The position numbers were made by a program, and so were the translations under genes. The notes beneath the pieces were generated by a model. It was not told the origin of the DNA. It was given only the letters and a program-made list of their open reading frames with translations, and did no database searches. A DNA stretch of 64,000 nt from Calcarisporiella thermophila CBS 279.70. Taxonomy: Eukaryota; Calcarisporiellomycota. The stretch lies in contig NW_027192199.1 of NCBI RefSeq assembly GCF_041956535.1, positions 248,001 to 312,000 on the forward strand, in the 5' to 3' direction. Below are positions 46,901-58,192 of this stretch, piece after piece; positions within the stretch are counted from its first letter, which is position 1; each line of letters starts with the position of its first letter.

Positions 46901-48188
46901 GGATGGAACCTGCAATGGTTTACAACATTATGCGGCTCTGGGGGGTGATATCGCCGGAGCCCAGGCGGTCAACCTCGAGCCCTCTGATCGACCCCAGGAT
47001 GTATACGCTGGCGTGCTCAACCTTGTGATAAAACAAGTGGACCGGGAGGCGGCTGAGGGGAATGAACATGCCCTAATGTTGCAAGGCAAGCTTACGCGCA
47101 AGGTCATCAAACAGACCGTAATGACCAATGTGTATGGTGTGACGTTTGTTGGAGCTCGCGAGCAAATTGCTGCACGCCTGAAGGAGATCAACGTCCCTGA
47201 GGAAGAGGTATACAAGTTGAGTGTATATCTTGCAAGGAAGGTGTTCGACTCAATCGGTGAGCTGTTTTCCGGAGCGCGCAAGATTCAAGACTGGCTTAAT
47301 CTGTGCGCACACCGGATTGCCAAGAGTGTTCCCCCTGAGACCCTGGAGAGAGTGGAGCGCAATTCATTGGAGGTCAGCTCCACCTCCGGCAAGGGGAAAA
47401 AGAAGGCACAAACCGCTGGAGCCCATCAGATGACGAGTGTGATATGGACCACCCCCCTTGGGCTCCCTATTGTGCAACCCTACCGCAAAGTTGGACAAAA
47501 GGCCGTCAAGACAAATCTGCAAATGATCACCATTGAAGATCCTAACGCGCCTGCCCCTGTCAACACTCGCAAGCAACGCACCGCCTTCCCCCCGAACTTC
47601 ATTCACTCGCTGGATGCCACACACATGCTCATGTCGGCAGTGACGTGCCAGGCCAAAGGTCTCACCTTTGCAGCAGTGCACGATAGCTACTGGACCCATG
47701 CTAGCGACGTCGATACGATGAACACGGTGATCCGAGATGAATTCGTGAAGTTGCACAGTCAGCCTCTTATGGAGAGACTGCGGGATGAGTTCGTGGAGAG
47801 ATATGGGGGATATAAGATGCCGGTGCCGGTATCTTCTCCTGAGGGCAAACGGTTGGCGAAATTGACCCGCAAGGTGCGGGCGAAAGTCGAGGAGCTTCCG
47901 CCTCCCGTTGTGGAGCCTTGGGTGGAAGAGATGCTACGGAAAACAGAGAGCGAAATCGCGGCGGAAACCAAGACAGAAAAAGAGGGCAAGTACGCAGACG
48001 AAGTTGACATGGATGAGGTTTTGCTCGGGGAGGAGGAAGAGGAGGAAGAGAATGATGACAACCTCAATAAGTCTGAGCCGACTAAATTGCTGCAACAAGT
48101 ATGGGTAGATTTGGAGATACCCCCATTGCCACCAAAAGGGGAATTTGATGTGTCCAAGGTGAAGTTGTCAGACTATTTCTTCCATTAG
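43990..48188 (+). CDS. RPO41: Mitochondrial DNA-directed RNA polymerase (T7-like)
   Basis: Nine exons: 43990-44474, 44549-44669, 44734-45136, 45215-45402, 45468-45691, 45757-46309, 46380-46573, 46638-46716 and 46779-48188; 1218 residues. A basic, Ser-rich targeting sequence ends with [14 protein letters not shown]-like unit ([17 protein letters not shown]) and a coiled region follow, as in other mitochondrial polymerases. The single-subunit catalytic domain includes [20 protein letters not shown], motif [19 protein letters not shown] (catalytic Asp near 791), the motif B region [31 protein letters not shown] and motif C VHDSYWTH with the second catalytic Asp. It transcribes mitochondrial DNA in the matrix. 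An acidic insert ([10 protein letters not shown] region) near the C-termin­us is unusual; the protein still ends in the conserved-type VKLSDYFFH. Junction LEIAR-type sequence [17 protein letters not shown] supports the splicing. Confidence 0.96.
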
Positions 48189-48368
48189 ACACACTTGCTA
48201 TTTATTTGTATAAATACGGACTCTCTTGTTTATTTTCATTTGGATATTTTTCTATTCGTTTTTTCACGCAATTTTTCACGGACTCTTCAAAAAACTAATA
48301 ATAAAAAAAAAAAAAATCCAAAATCGACGGTCCTCAAATCGATACCCCTTTACGCGCCTAGCTCAATA

Positions 48369-49065
48369 ATGGTGAATAAATGCGTGTTGAGCCTTGGGAA
48401 AAGCATGAATCAATTAACATCTTTTCCATTTTGTTAGACCCCATCGCGATCTCGTAAAAGGAAAGAGAAGGAGTCCTCTACACTACTTGATCTTCGTCCA
48501 GATCAAGTGGAAGAAATTCGAGAAGGTGGATTTTATTATTAACCATTTCCTTACTATCTCAATCCCTGATCTGAAATTTTTTTTCAGCCTTTCGCTTATT
48601 CGACACAGATGACTCCGGCTACATTGCTTCAAAAGAATTGAAGGCAGCATTACGTGCACTGGGTATCGAGCCCAAACGCGACGAACTTCAACAATTAACG
48701 AGAGAGGTAGACCCGGATTCAACCCACATAGTTGAATTTGATAGATTTTTAGAGCTGGCTGCTAGAAAATTGGTGGGTGATGATCATGGATGATTCTTGC
48801 GGTCATTATTTCATAGCCCTAATATTCTCTGGATTAGTCGGAAAGAGATATTAATAGCGAAATTATAAAAATTTTTCGCCTCTTCGACGATGACAATACA
48901 GGCAGAATTTCTTTTCGCAACTTGAAACGTGTGGCACGAGAAGTAGGAGAGCCAATTACGGACGAGGAGCTGCGCGAGATGCTCGAGGAAGCGGACCGGG
49001 ATGGGGACGGCGAAGTGAGCGAAGAGGAGTTTGTACGAATCATGAAGAAGACCGGCCTTTTCTAA
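48369..49065 (+). CDS. CDC31: Centrin (Cdc31-type EF-hand protein)
   Basis: Four exons: 48369-48371 (the ATG alone, donor GTGAAT), 48438-48525, 48588-48772 and 48838-49065; 167 residues. After a short basic N-terminus ([11 protein letters not shown]) come four EF-hands: [20 protein letters not shown] (loop 1 complete), a degenerate loop 2 ([13 protein letters not shown]), loop 3 [14 protein letters not shown] and loop 4 [14 protein letters not shown]. The end KKTGLF is the typical centrin C-terminus. Centrins bind calcium and act at basal bodies, spindle pole bodies and in DNA repair/mRNA export complexes. Exon 1 is inferred; a 15-nt first exon ending at a GTGTTG donor would also keep the frame. 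The gene is tail-to-tail with CFAP20, 119 bp apart. Confidence 0.92.
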
Positions 49066-49184
49066 AGTATCCATGTGCAAACTCTCCCATCTTTTTTTGT
49101 TGTATTATACAATTGTTCCAAAGTTTCCCCCGTACTTCTTTCATTTGCATATCTTTAATATATATATATTTACAAACACGTATA

Positions 49185-49888
49185 TTATACATTCTTCTCT
49201 ACCGGTAGGTAGAGTTTCATTTCCGGGGGTAGTTCATCTTCAGTATATAAACGATCTGCAAAGTAGATGCGCCGTATCCGGCAGTTGGCATGAATATCAA
49301 CGCGTAATGTCTCGGCGTAATTGGTGCCATAGGCACGTCGTGTGTAGTCGGCCAGGTTGAACTGAACATGGTTCCAACCCGGGTCCAGACGCATTGGCAT
49401 AGTACAAATATAGGGCTTCACCCGTGTGGTCATCTATGATGAATACGTCAATGCTTTGTCACGCCTGGTTACTTGTACACTAGAATACTTACCTGGAAAT
49501 TGGACGCACGAAATCGCCGCTTAATTCCTTTATCATCTAAAACAGTGACCTCAAATGAGAAAAAATGACCTGTGTTTTTCAGAATAAGCACCAAGAATGG
49601 AAGCTTGATGCCCAGGGTGCGGTCAACGGGAGCAGGGCATGTGATTCGAGTGTGGGCGAGGTTAGGGGAAGAGAGGTCAATCACGGTCGATTGGAGCTCA
49701 TCGTCAATAACGCGTTCAATGGACCCTTTTTCCCCCGTTTCCTTCTTCCAAAGTTGGAGAGGATCGGTGCCAATACTATATAAAATGGAGAGAAAACCAG
49801 CCTTAAAATAAAAAGGGGGGCATTAATTCCAAATTTCTTTCATCTTATCATCCAGCTATTCACGTACTTGAAATGTATTCCTAAACAT
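49185..49888 (-). CDS. CFAP20: CFAP20/BUG22 ciliary protein
   Basis: Three exons, 49888-49868, 49801-49493 and 49433-49185, encode 192 residues, one short of the human protein. The spliced N-terminus reads [18 protein letters not shown], followed by [100 protein letters not shown] and [20 protein letters not shown]. The protein is almost colinear with animal CFAP20, an axonemal/basal-body protein that stabilises doublet microtubules. It is generally kept only in lineages that build cilia or flagella (with plants as a known exception), so its intact state suggests a zoosporic fungus. Confidence 0.96.
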
Positions 49889-50505
49889 TAAGGAATGATA
49901 ATTGTATATTAAATGACTAGACCTCGCGCCTATTTTGTGATCGTTAATTTTGAGAAAAGACGGTGGCGCAGTCTATTTACATGCTCTTTTGGGATATATA
50001 AAGAGGGGATGTTTTCGTTTTGGCTTCCTTATGGTTTATGACATGCTTGGTTTTGGCAGAAAGCATACTTTTTTCTTCATGGAAAATATAGTATGTTTAT
50101 TTGCATCCGAGCATAAGAGTAATATCGGCATCTGCCCGTTGTATCTGCCACGCTATAGACCTTAAAATATTCTGGCCGTGGTTCGTTAATACGGGTATAA
50201 TCAATCCAAGAATTGAAATCATTCGATATTGAAAAGATTGCTTTTTGAGAAATGCAATCAGTAAATTTGGCCTCATCATGCCAATACTACACCTGAGAAT
50301 GGCATACTCTTTGGGATGCAATATGGTGAACTTGCATTGATGATTTACTGAAATAGGAATTAGAAAGACAATCATTACATTACAATTAAATTTAAAAGTG
50401 GAATGCTCGGCGTCACGTATGTGTTGGCTATACGGGATGCCTCACTCATTCGCACAAAAGACATGCATTAAAAATGGGTGTGAGCTCATATTAAAACATC
50501 GAAAT
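49889..50505. other. Intergenic, 617 bp
   Basis: AT-rich; it contains the CFAP20 promoter and the 3' flank of the UNC93-like gene. No gene seen. Confidence 0.5.
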
Positions 50506-52596
50506 TTACGCTCCAGCCTCTTGACCCTCTTTTGCGCCAGCATTCTCTTGAGTTTCGATTTTTTGCTCGGTACCCGGGGTCTGCTGGAGTTCGGTTTCCT
50601 CCACCTTTTGCCCACTATGCTCGTCAGCCTCCGCCTCCTTACCCTCTGCTCCCGAATCGCTGATATAATTCGTGTCGGTGATTTGGCGACAAACCACAAA
50701 TATACCTGGCAGAGCTACGAGTAGCAGGACAAAATTGAGGATGGCCTCACCCATATAAGGGATGCTAGTGGAATCGATTGCCCAGGAAATAGCGCCTCCG
50801 GCGCTCTGAATGCTCTTGTAAAATCCTTTTACAAGTCAGATTCGTTAATCGTGCTCTAAAGCACCAAGCTGTCTAGTGGCGACTTAACTTACCAGCATAT
50901 CGAGATAAGGTCAGAGGATCATTGGTAAGAGCGCCCATTATCCAGTAGCAGTACACCTGGAACATGGCATCGTTGAACCCGTAGAGCAGGTAGACAATAA
51001 ATGGCCCCCCGAAGCGTGAGTCGTTTAAATCCACGCCAAGCGATGGGTCATTGCGCGTGAACGTGCTCTGCCACGCAAGTCCTCCAATCCAATTAATGAT
51101 GAAAAGCGAGGACACAATTCCAAATCCAATATAAGCGCGTTTGCGCCGAGGAAAGCGTTGTAGATCCAGGATGGTGCCCAGCAACAGAGCGCCGAAGATC
51201 TGCGCGGCCCTATTTGTAACGAAAGGGTGAGCATTGGAACGATGCATGCGTGAGCACACAGTGGTCTGCTATCCGTTACCAGTATATCACGTTGTTGAGG
51301 GCCTTGGCTCGAACACTGAAATACACCCCGTTGATCCTAAATTGATACGAGTAGAAAAAGTTGCTGTAGAGGAAGGCGAAAAACAGCCACAAGAGGGTTT
51401 TGTTGAAGAGCAGCTTCAACACTTCGATGGCCTCGGGAATAACCTCGGGATATTTGAAATTGTTGACGCGAGAGCCGTCCTTGCGCCGGACATAGTTTGG
51501 TGAGACCATGAGCAGGATTAGAACCGTCCCCAGCGACATGATAATCATGATCGCGATGTAGGTCGAGGGGGCTACTGCGCCAACCGAGCTGTTTCCAGCG
51601 TTAAGTGCGAGCATAACGATCGAGCCAATAAGAGCGCCACAATTGAATATCATCCTAATACGATGCAATTGTCAGCGGGGAGGTTATAAAAAGTAAAATG
51701 GTGTTTGAAATCAGTCCTGACCAAAACAAGGAGATATAACGGCCCTTTGACGCTTCGTCTGGATAGCTGGGTATGAAAATGGGAGGTTAGATTTTCTATA
51801 GTAAAAAGTACTAGTAAAAAGAATTAGGGCTATGTACCTCATCATGATAGCGCCCTGGGCGGCCCACAATAGACCAGCGCATATCCCGAGGATGCATCCG
51901 GCAGCAACCACAAAAGCACCGTTTTGAGACGTCTGATAATCATAAAACGAGCCCGCATACAGGACATAGCCCCATCCTCCAAGAAAGAGGGTAAGTTTTG
52001 GACCAAGGATGTTATTGATACTATAAAAAGTATGCATGGTAAGCATTTAGTCAAGGATTTGAGAACAAATAACGAAACTTTACCCTCCTGCGGCAAAACT
52101 CACTATCGCAAACAACGCATATAAGCCAGCATTTGCTCGGCTGACTGTACTGATATCATTCTCTGCTAAACCAGCCCCCCCAATACCATTAAGGGCATTG
52201 AACAGACCTGGACAGCAGAAGCTAAACGGACATGTAAATGTCAAGCCGGGCCCATTGAAACAACGAGCTAAATACTCACCAGACTAGTCCTAGCAAGCCC
52301 ACTTGCACTATGGGCTGTCGGTACCAGCGATAGAGTTCGAAGTTGCTTAGTTTATCGTCAACTTTGCCCCAGAAGTTCTCCCTATTATTGATAATAGAAG
52401 CCTTAATACGAGAAAGAGACGCAGATGGAGATAGATAGGCCTACATGCTTTGTGACAGAGCTCCAGGAAGGAGTAAGAGAAGAAAGAGAAGAAGAAATGC
52501 GGGATATTGGACGGATAAAAAGGCACTAATGAAAAAGAGGAAAGCAGAGTCACAGGCAAACCTAAATTCTATTTCAAAGCAATTGGGAAGACGCAT
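50506..52596 (-). CDS. UNC93-like major facilitator membrane protein
   Basis: Eight exons: 52596-52562, 52381-52280, 52221-52084, 52020-51838, 51766-51722, 51654-51280, 51209-50893 and 50825-50506; 504 residues, phases consistent. Around eleven hydrophobic helices are seen. The family blocks include FCCPGLFNALNGIGGAG near the N-terminus, FLGGWGYVLYAGS, GLLWAAQGAIMMSYPDEASK, KGRYISLFWMIFNCGALIGS (created by splicing), IFGALLLGTILDL and VYLLYGFNDAMFQVYCYWIM. These match fungal UNC93-like/DUF895 transporters, whose substrate is unknown. The C-terminal about 60 residues form a hydrophilic Glu/Gln/Ala-rich tail. The first exon (35 nt) and a 45-nt exon 5 are short but keep frame and conserved motifs. 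Confidence 0.9.
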
Positions 52597-53907
52597 GGGC
52601 TTTCCCGTAGAGGGAGACGTTTGAGACTGCGGTTATGCCGACAGGGATTATAGTTTCATCCTCAGGGAGGGAAAATAGGATGGTCGCAGGGTGAGGTGGA
52701 GAATAAGGAAAAGCACGCGGTCCACCGCTCTATGCTAGTACAGGAGCAATCCTTAATCACGATGAATACTCCAGCCGGGGGGCATGATTTCCTGGCATTT
52801 CTGACGGGTTTCAGACGTATTGAAGAGAGCCACAGAAGAGAAGGAGAAAGAACTCGATATGCCGGGCCTGCGCGTTGTCAGAGCCGACCACTACTCAGCA
52901 GCCAGTTCCTGCTCCGCCTACTTTACTTCTTCTCGGGCCTCCATTGCCACTACGGAGGCCGAGTGCTAGGAAAAGCGTGTGCATTCTGAGTTCCAACAAG
53001 GCGAAGATACCGGAAAGCGGACCCGAATGAGCCACAGCTCCGCTTACCTTTGCTTACTCATTCCAAGCATGGAGAGGGGGATGGGGGGAGCGCACTGACG
53101 TGCCCCTTAACATGATTGTACCAGTTTTCATTTACCGTGTTTCGAATTTTCAATTAAAATCACGCGGGCCCATCTCAATGGTCTTTGGCTAGAAGGCATC
53201 TTGTTACAAGACTACTCTGCCACCTCGGCCATGGATATCTGTTGCTACTAGTGTTACTCGATGTCGCTTTTCTTCTCTGCGGTTCGACGCTACTCGGACG
53301 GGTTATTTTTAGACGGTTAGTAATTGCTTGGCAGTTAGGTTAGGTTAGATGCTGACGAGTGGTCCCAAAAGATCTACATATCTCTTATTCCAATAGAGGG
53401 AGATAGTCAAACAGCCGAATTTTCATACAACAAAACCTCTTTATTTATCAGAAAGAATTCGCTGAGTTGTATAGTGCTGACAGTCATAGTTCTTAGATTT
53501 TCTTCTTGAATTCCCTCTATCATTAATAGGTTTTTTTTATTTAAATTGACCCGTTTCTATATCTGGCATTTTCAAGAAGAGTGCCTCCCCAGAAAAAACA
53601 ATTATTTCGTCTGGAACTGAAGAGTGTGCACACTTTCGTTGGCTCTGTCAATAGTTTCTAATCATCGATTCATCGGGAGACAGTAGAAACGTCAGCCCTC
53701 CATTTGATTCTCTTTAGAGTATCGCAAGAAAATTTGGAGGTAGCTATTGCGATGGATATTATCTGAATTGGTTCGACTGTGGAAAATGGCTTCTAACCTT
53801 TTTTTTTTCTCTGCTGTCTGTGCTTATTAAGCGTCCCAGGCCCTTAAACAACAGGAACAGAAATATTACGAGCTACAAGCGGAGGTCATAGCCCCTATAG
53901 AGCCTGG
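52597..53907. other. Intergenic/leader region of the histidine kinase gene
   Basis: About 1.3 kb. Most holds no gene. Near its end two exon-like segments, 53718-53739 and 53832-53911, are bounded by AG and GT signals with matching phase and a CTAAC branch site plus T10 tract between them. Their joined frame reads SIARKFGASQALKQQEQKYY and onward to a TGA at 53909-53911 that overlaps the kinase ATG. This may be an upstream reading frame or an unrecognised 5' exon chain. Confidence 0.4.
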
Positions 53908-56900
53908 ATGAATGGGAATCCACTACAACACAAGGCCTATTTTGTTGACAAATTCAAAACCATGTTATCTTCGGATAGAAAAGATTCACCCATGATGATG
54001 AAGAATGGAGGCGATTTCATCGAAAAACTCACGGGGTTTCCGCCTCCCGCTTCACAAGTCCTTGGCAAAAGCGTCATCTCTAATCCTGACTCCATTACCG
54101 GCGTTGAATTCAGTGATGTATCCGATCATGACTGCGATGCGGCTCCTTCTTGGAATGAATTTATTGCTCGCTACGCACAGGGATTCTACCTCAACCATAT
54201 TCCACCACAACCCCCATCCCCCGACTCTTATTCCAGCGACGATCGCAGCGCCGAATCACCCAACCGCCGCATGGAGTACTTCCCCGCCCCATATCCGGCG
54301 AATGAAGAGCTTCGCCAGCGGGCCCTGTATCGCTATCGCATCCTGCAATCGGAGCCGGAGGTGATGTTCGACCGCATTGCCTATCTGGTGCGCCACCTAT
54401 TTGATGCCCATGCATGTTATATATCCCTTGTTGACAAGGAAACCACTTGGTACAAGACTGAAGTGGGCTTCTCCCAGGTTTGCCTTGATCGTGATGTCAG
54501 CCTGTGCACCCATGCCGTTCTGAGTCCAGAGGGGGACCCTTTAGTGGTCCTGGACACCCTAAAGGATTGGCGTTTTGCGAAAAACCCGCAGGTGGTCTCC
54601 GAGCCCTACATTAGATTTTACGCAGGGGCCCCGCTGCGCACCAGCGATGGCTTCAACATTGGTGTTTTGTGTGCCGTCGACACGCGGCCACGGGACGAGT
54701 TTACAATCGAGCAGCGCCGGCAGCTGCGGGACTTCGCGGATATGGTGATGCATCAGATTGACCTCGTTAGCAACACCCTACGTCTCCGTATCCACAATCG
54801 CATGCAGGTCAGCATCACGGAATTTACCCGCACGTGCTGTGAAAACAACAAGCTGCAATTCACGATGGGCTCGCCAGAGATTCTATCCCCCGACTCTGTG
54901 TGCATGCGGCGTGAGCATCGCCTTGCCTGCCGCCTCATTCACGAAACCCTCCAAGTCGACGCCGCCCTGGTCATCGAGCTCTTGCCGGCTGAGCCCCTGC
55001 CCGAGCACCACCGGCTCCACCAGGCCGTTTCTGCCAACAAAATCTGTGTCGGCCGTCCGTCGACGCTCGAGCAGAGTTCGGAGATCCACTCGGTCACCGC
55101 GGTCGGACTGGACGACCAGGAGTACCGGAGCCGCACGAGCATACGGCAGGAGGTGGAGAGGCTGCTTCGGGATGCTCACGTCATGGAGAACATCGTTGCT
55201 GCCGAGAATTCCTCCGTGTACATCTACCAGAACAATTTGCCGCCCTCTTCCGGATACGCATCCGCAATTGTGGTAGGCCTGCACTCTCCCAAGGCGCACT
55301 GCTCCACCTTGGCAGAGTGCACGCTTGCCGCCTCCACCAACCCAGACGCACTCATCGTGGTGCTAACCAAGGATACAAAGCGGGTGTTCGAGGAGTCCGA
55401 CAGCCTATACCTAATGAACTTTGCCGCGGCCGTGATGAACGAACACATCAAAAAGGGCGTGATTGCCGCGGATTTGGCGAAAACCGCGTTTATATCAAGG
55501 TAAGCAGTGCTCGCACTAGCATGATGTGCTTGAATTTTTTTTTTCTGATGGAGCAATCTTTCATTTCCATCGTCAGTGTCTCCCACGAGTTCCGCACCCC
55601 ACTCCACGGGATCCTTGCTCTGCTCGAACTACTCCTCCCTCCCGACGCCCCTCAACATCGCCCCCCCATTTCTCCCGAAACCACCGACCCCAACCTTTCC
55701 CCCACATTGCAGGATAATGTCTCCGGCTTTGATCCCCTTACCCCCAACCAACAAAATTTATTGCGCACAATCGAGTCGTGTGGTCGCTCGCTCACCTCGA
55801 TCGTGAACAATGTGCTCGAATTTGCACGGCTTGAGCACCGTCGTGTGGTCCCGCACGAGGAGGGGGAAAATGTGAACTTGGTGAGGCTGTGTGAGGAAAT
55901 CGGAGAGAGCATGGGGAGTCTTGTGGACCAAAACGTTGAATTTGTAGTGTCAGTAGAGGGTGATCGCGGAGAAAAGGACTGGGAGACAGCATGGACCGTC
56001 AAGTCAGTCGGGGGGATTTTGCGCCAAATCCTCGTCAACGTAAGTTAGCAGTGTTTTGTTTTTGCTTCATAAGGTGGATGATTGACGTGGTTCTGTGCAT
56101 GCATGTTTATTTTGATTTATATATATATTTTGTCGTCACTTGGGGTCATCGATAGCTCCTTGGGTAAGTGCTAGCTTAGATTGTCGAATCCCATATCTCA
56201 CTTCAGCGGAATAACACATGCTCCCATTTCGTTTGATTTAGGAACGCGTTCAAATTCACAACATCCGGCACCATCGAGCTCTCCCTTTCCCGCCCCACCG
56301 TTACAAGCCCGGCAACGACTCCTATGGAGGCGGATCCGTCGGTGGCAACCCTTCGTCTCCAAAGGACGCTTCCCTCCTCCACCTCCTCCTCCACCTCCTC
56401 CAATCCCTATAAGCTTGCCAAAATACCCATTGTCCTCACTGTGTCGGACACCGGCAAGGGCATCTCACGCAACTTTCTTCAAACACGGCTTTTCCAACCG
56501 TTTGCACAGGAGGATCCGCTCGCGCCCGGGACGGGGTTGGGGCTGAGTATTGTGCGGCTCTTGGTGGACAAGTTGGAGGGTCGGGTGGAGGTGGAGAGTA
56601 GGGAGGGGCACGGGAGCGTGTTCCGTGTGTACCTGTGGTGTGAGGAGGCGGACACCGAGGAAACGGATGTAAAAGAAGGGTCGGCGGCGGTGGCGGAAGA
56701 GGAGGAAGTCGCTGTTGTGGACACCAACGTGGAAATCGGAGAGGGTAAAGGTTTGTCGGCAAGCAACGAAGGCCATGGTGACAAGTCCAAGGATCGGCCG
56801 TGTCCTTTGACGATCAAGATGCCTGCGGCATGCCAAGCATCGCCCCACGGCCGTGCTCGATTACTGGTGCCCCAGGAGCGAAGATTAGGGCAGATCTTAA

Positions 56901-57878
56901 AGGAGTATCTCGGGGAATGGTGCGGTCTAGAGGTGGTCACCGGGGAGCCGAAGGGTGAGCACACACGAGACGATCTGGTGGTGGCCGAATATGGCCCTGA
57001 GCTCATCCGCTGCTTAACCACCTCTCGAACACGGGCCGTTGTGATCACCCCCATCTCCGAGTTGGGGCAGGCGGCGAGCGAGATTGCCGAAGCGCGGCGG
57101 CGCGGGTTCCAAGCCCCCGTAGAATTAGTAGGGAAGCCGGTGGGGCCATTGAAATTGCTCAGGGCGGTTCAGCAGTGCTTCAGCGCTCCCGATCCCACGG
57201 AAAACGCCGAGAGCGAGGGTGTGGAGCTCGACGACCCACGGGGGGAGGACGCGGAGAGTGGGGGTGGACAAGGCCGGAAAAAGCACCCGCTAGAGAGGCT
57301 CAACCTGCAAACGAATGGGCGCAGCTTATCCAGCCAGAGCCTGATATCGACGCCGACGCTGGAGGCGGGATCGCCCTTCTCTCCCACGCCCACCTCGGCC
57401 TCTCCCACCACTCCGCCGTATGTGCTCGTGGTGGAGGACAACTCCGTCAACCGAATGATCCTGGCCAACTTTCTGAAGAAGCGGGGGGTACCATTTGAGG
57501 AGGCCGAGAACGGCTTGAGGGGAGTCGAGATATTTAAGCAGCGGCAGGACGATGGACGGCGATTCGACGTTGTATTGATGGGTAAGTAGGGGACACTCGT
57601 CTTCTCTCTTGGTTGACCCGATCTCACCCCCCCCCCCCCCTTTTTTTTTTTTCCTTCCTCTAGACATCAATATGCCCGTGATGGACGGGAACAAGGCCAC
57701 GCAGGAGATGCGGCATTTAGAGCGCGAGACCGGCCATCGCACCACCATCATCGCTCTCACCGGGCTTGCGAGCGACCATGATAGACGCTTCGCCTACGAC
57801 TGTGGGATGGACGAGTTTTTAACCAAGCCAGTCAGCTTAGTCAGGCTGGCGGATATCCTCAAGAGCAATTTTGCATAA
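53908..57878 (+). CDS. Hybrid sensor histidine kinase with GAF domain and C-terminal receiver
   Basis: Five exons: 53908-55499, 55577-56039, 56156-56163 (8-nt microexon), 56242-57581 and 57664-57878; 1205 residues. A disordered N-terminus is followed by a GAF domain (about 150-310: RIAYLVRHLFDAHACYISLV, YAGAPLRTSDGFNIGVLCAV). The HisKA box is SVSHEFRTPLHGILALLE (phospho-acceptor His534). The HATPase domain has N box VNLLGNAFKFT, G1 VSDTGKGIS, F box RLFQPFAQ and G2 GTGLGLSIV. The receiver has VVEDNSVNRMILANF, phospho-acceptor Asp1135 in MDINMPVMDG (codon split by the last intron), ALTGLA and TKPVS. No membrane helix is seen, so it is probably a soluble cytosolic sensor feeding a multistep phosphorelay. 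The stimulus is unknown. The last intron has a C14T12-type polypyrimidine tract. Confidence 0.95.
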
Positions 57879-58192
57879 GTCATTGGAGTTTGCTTTCGAT
57901 TCTGTTCTTTTTCCTCTTCTTCTCTTTATTATGTAATTGTTTTTTTATTTGATGTTTAGTTCCTCTTTTCAGCTCTCCACACTTTTTCCTATTTTCATTC
58001 CCTGTATGTAAAGACAATCTAATCTTGATAAAGGCTGCTACCTATACGCACATGAATTGGGCTGGCCTTTTGGCCAGCGAGACGGCTCATCGATCCTGCC
58101 CGATGCAAATTGAGCTCCGACCAAATCACGACAAGGGCCGAGGGCCTAGCCGTGGAAATAGGCAAGCACTGCACCTGAGATAGTGGAGAAAA

